Assembly: GCA_036519295.1 (NCBI GenBank)
Contig: DATDLN010000015.1
Coordinates: forward strand, 1 to 28,608
Direction of reading: 5' to 3'
Source: JACVRW01 sp036519295
GTDB lineage: Bacteria > Actinomycetota > Thermoleophilia > Solirubrobacterales > Thermoleophilaceae
DNA: 28,608 nt
In this document: one piece after another, positions 28,442 to 28,608 of the stretch
How positions within the stretch are numbered: the stretch's first letter is position 1
How the letters are laid out: every line of letters starts with the position of its first letter
Translations under genes and position numbers: made by a program
The notes under the pieces: generated by a model
Seen by the model: only the letters and a program-made list of their open reading frames with translations
What the model was told of the DNA's origin: nothing
Database searches by the model: none

Positions 28442-28608
28442 ATGGAAAGCGGATCCGCTCCTCCCGACCGCCCCAGCGGGGATCAGCCCGGCGACCCCGG
28501 CTCTGCGCCACCGCCGCCAGAGACGCCCCCCGGTCCTTCGCAGCCACCCGCCTCGCAGCCGCCTCCCGCCCCCGAGCCGCCACCGGCTGCAGCGCCGCCG
28601 GGGCCCGA
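28442..28608 (+). CDS. Start of a proline-rich protein (gene runs off the window)
   Basis: The frame is open from ATG 28442 to the window end, giving 55 residues, MESGSAPPDRPSGDQPGDPG then almost only Pro, Ala, Gly, Ser, Gln and Glu. Such disordered cytoplasmic N-termini usually precede one or more membrane segments in actinobacterial envelope proteins, but the rest of the gene is not in view. No family can be assigned. Low complexity lowers confidence, though the ATG placement 77 bases after the previous stop is reasonable. Confidence 0.55.
   Translation, partial: MESGSAPPDRPSGDQPGDPGSAPPPPETPPGPSQPPASQPPPAPEPPPAAAPPGP

Overview
This is a gene-dense window from a high-GC Gram-positive bacterium, most likely an actinobacterium of the class Thermoleophilia (Solirubrobacterales/Gaiellales type). 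The basis is GC of roughly 70% judged by eye, frequent GTG starts, many 4-bp start/stop overlaps, few Shine-Dalgarno sequences, and the gene content (menaquinone-type cytochrome bc complex, DipZ, actinobacterial-type dCTP deaminase, TatA/TatC). The taxonomic call is inference. No mobile element, CRISPR array or rRNA is visible, and no gene-free stretch exceeds 300 bases.

Layout. 1-1793 (minus): start of D-Ala-D-Ala ligase behind a fold-type I aminotransferase. 1891-7317 (plus): DUF4126 membrane protein, alkaline-phosphatase-superfamily hydrolase, GtrA flippase-like protein and two GT-C/DUF2029-type membrane glycosyltransferases, probably an envelope glycan unit. 7196-7975 (minus): YmdB-type phosphodiesterase. 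8020-12002 (plus): tetrapyrrole cluster hemB, a fused two-domain siroheme-decarboxylase-like gene (ahbA-ahbB/nirDL type), hemL and a small unknown gene. 12068-15933 (plus): Rieske protein, cytochrome b, subunit IV fused to cytochrome c, the menaquinone methyltransferase and a long-chain prenyl diphosphate synthase. The heme, quinone and quinol-oxidising complex genes are therefore adjacent.

15930-16355 (minus) is a small zinc-ribbon protein. 16526-17884 (plus) is dCTP deaminase split by an intein of about 262 residues placed inside the active-site motif; this is the most striking element of the window. Then come tatA, tatC, a membrane-anchored TPR-like protein, a STAS anti-anti-sigma factor and tRNA-Lys(CTT). 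On the minus strand follow a PhzF-family protein and DipZ (CcdA plus thioredoxin). A fold-type IV PLP enzyme lies on the plus strand, followed by a very short minus-strand gene of 39-43 codons.

23719-28364 (plus) is a nucleotide-sugar cluster: UDP-GlcNAc 2-epimerase, UDP-sugar 6-dehydrogenase (with a frameshift near its 3' end), Gfo/Idh/MocA oxidoreductase, hexapeptide N-acetyltransferase and a membrane protein. It matches the UDP-GlcNAc3NAcA/UDP-ManNAc3NAcA route except that the aminotransferase step is missing here. The window ends in the proline-rich start of another gene.

A recurring pattern is a TAnnnT-like -10 box 7-10 bases upstream of an ATG/GTG with no ribosome-binding site, suggesting that many transcripts are leaderless.
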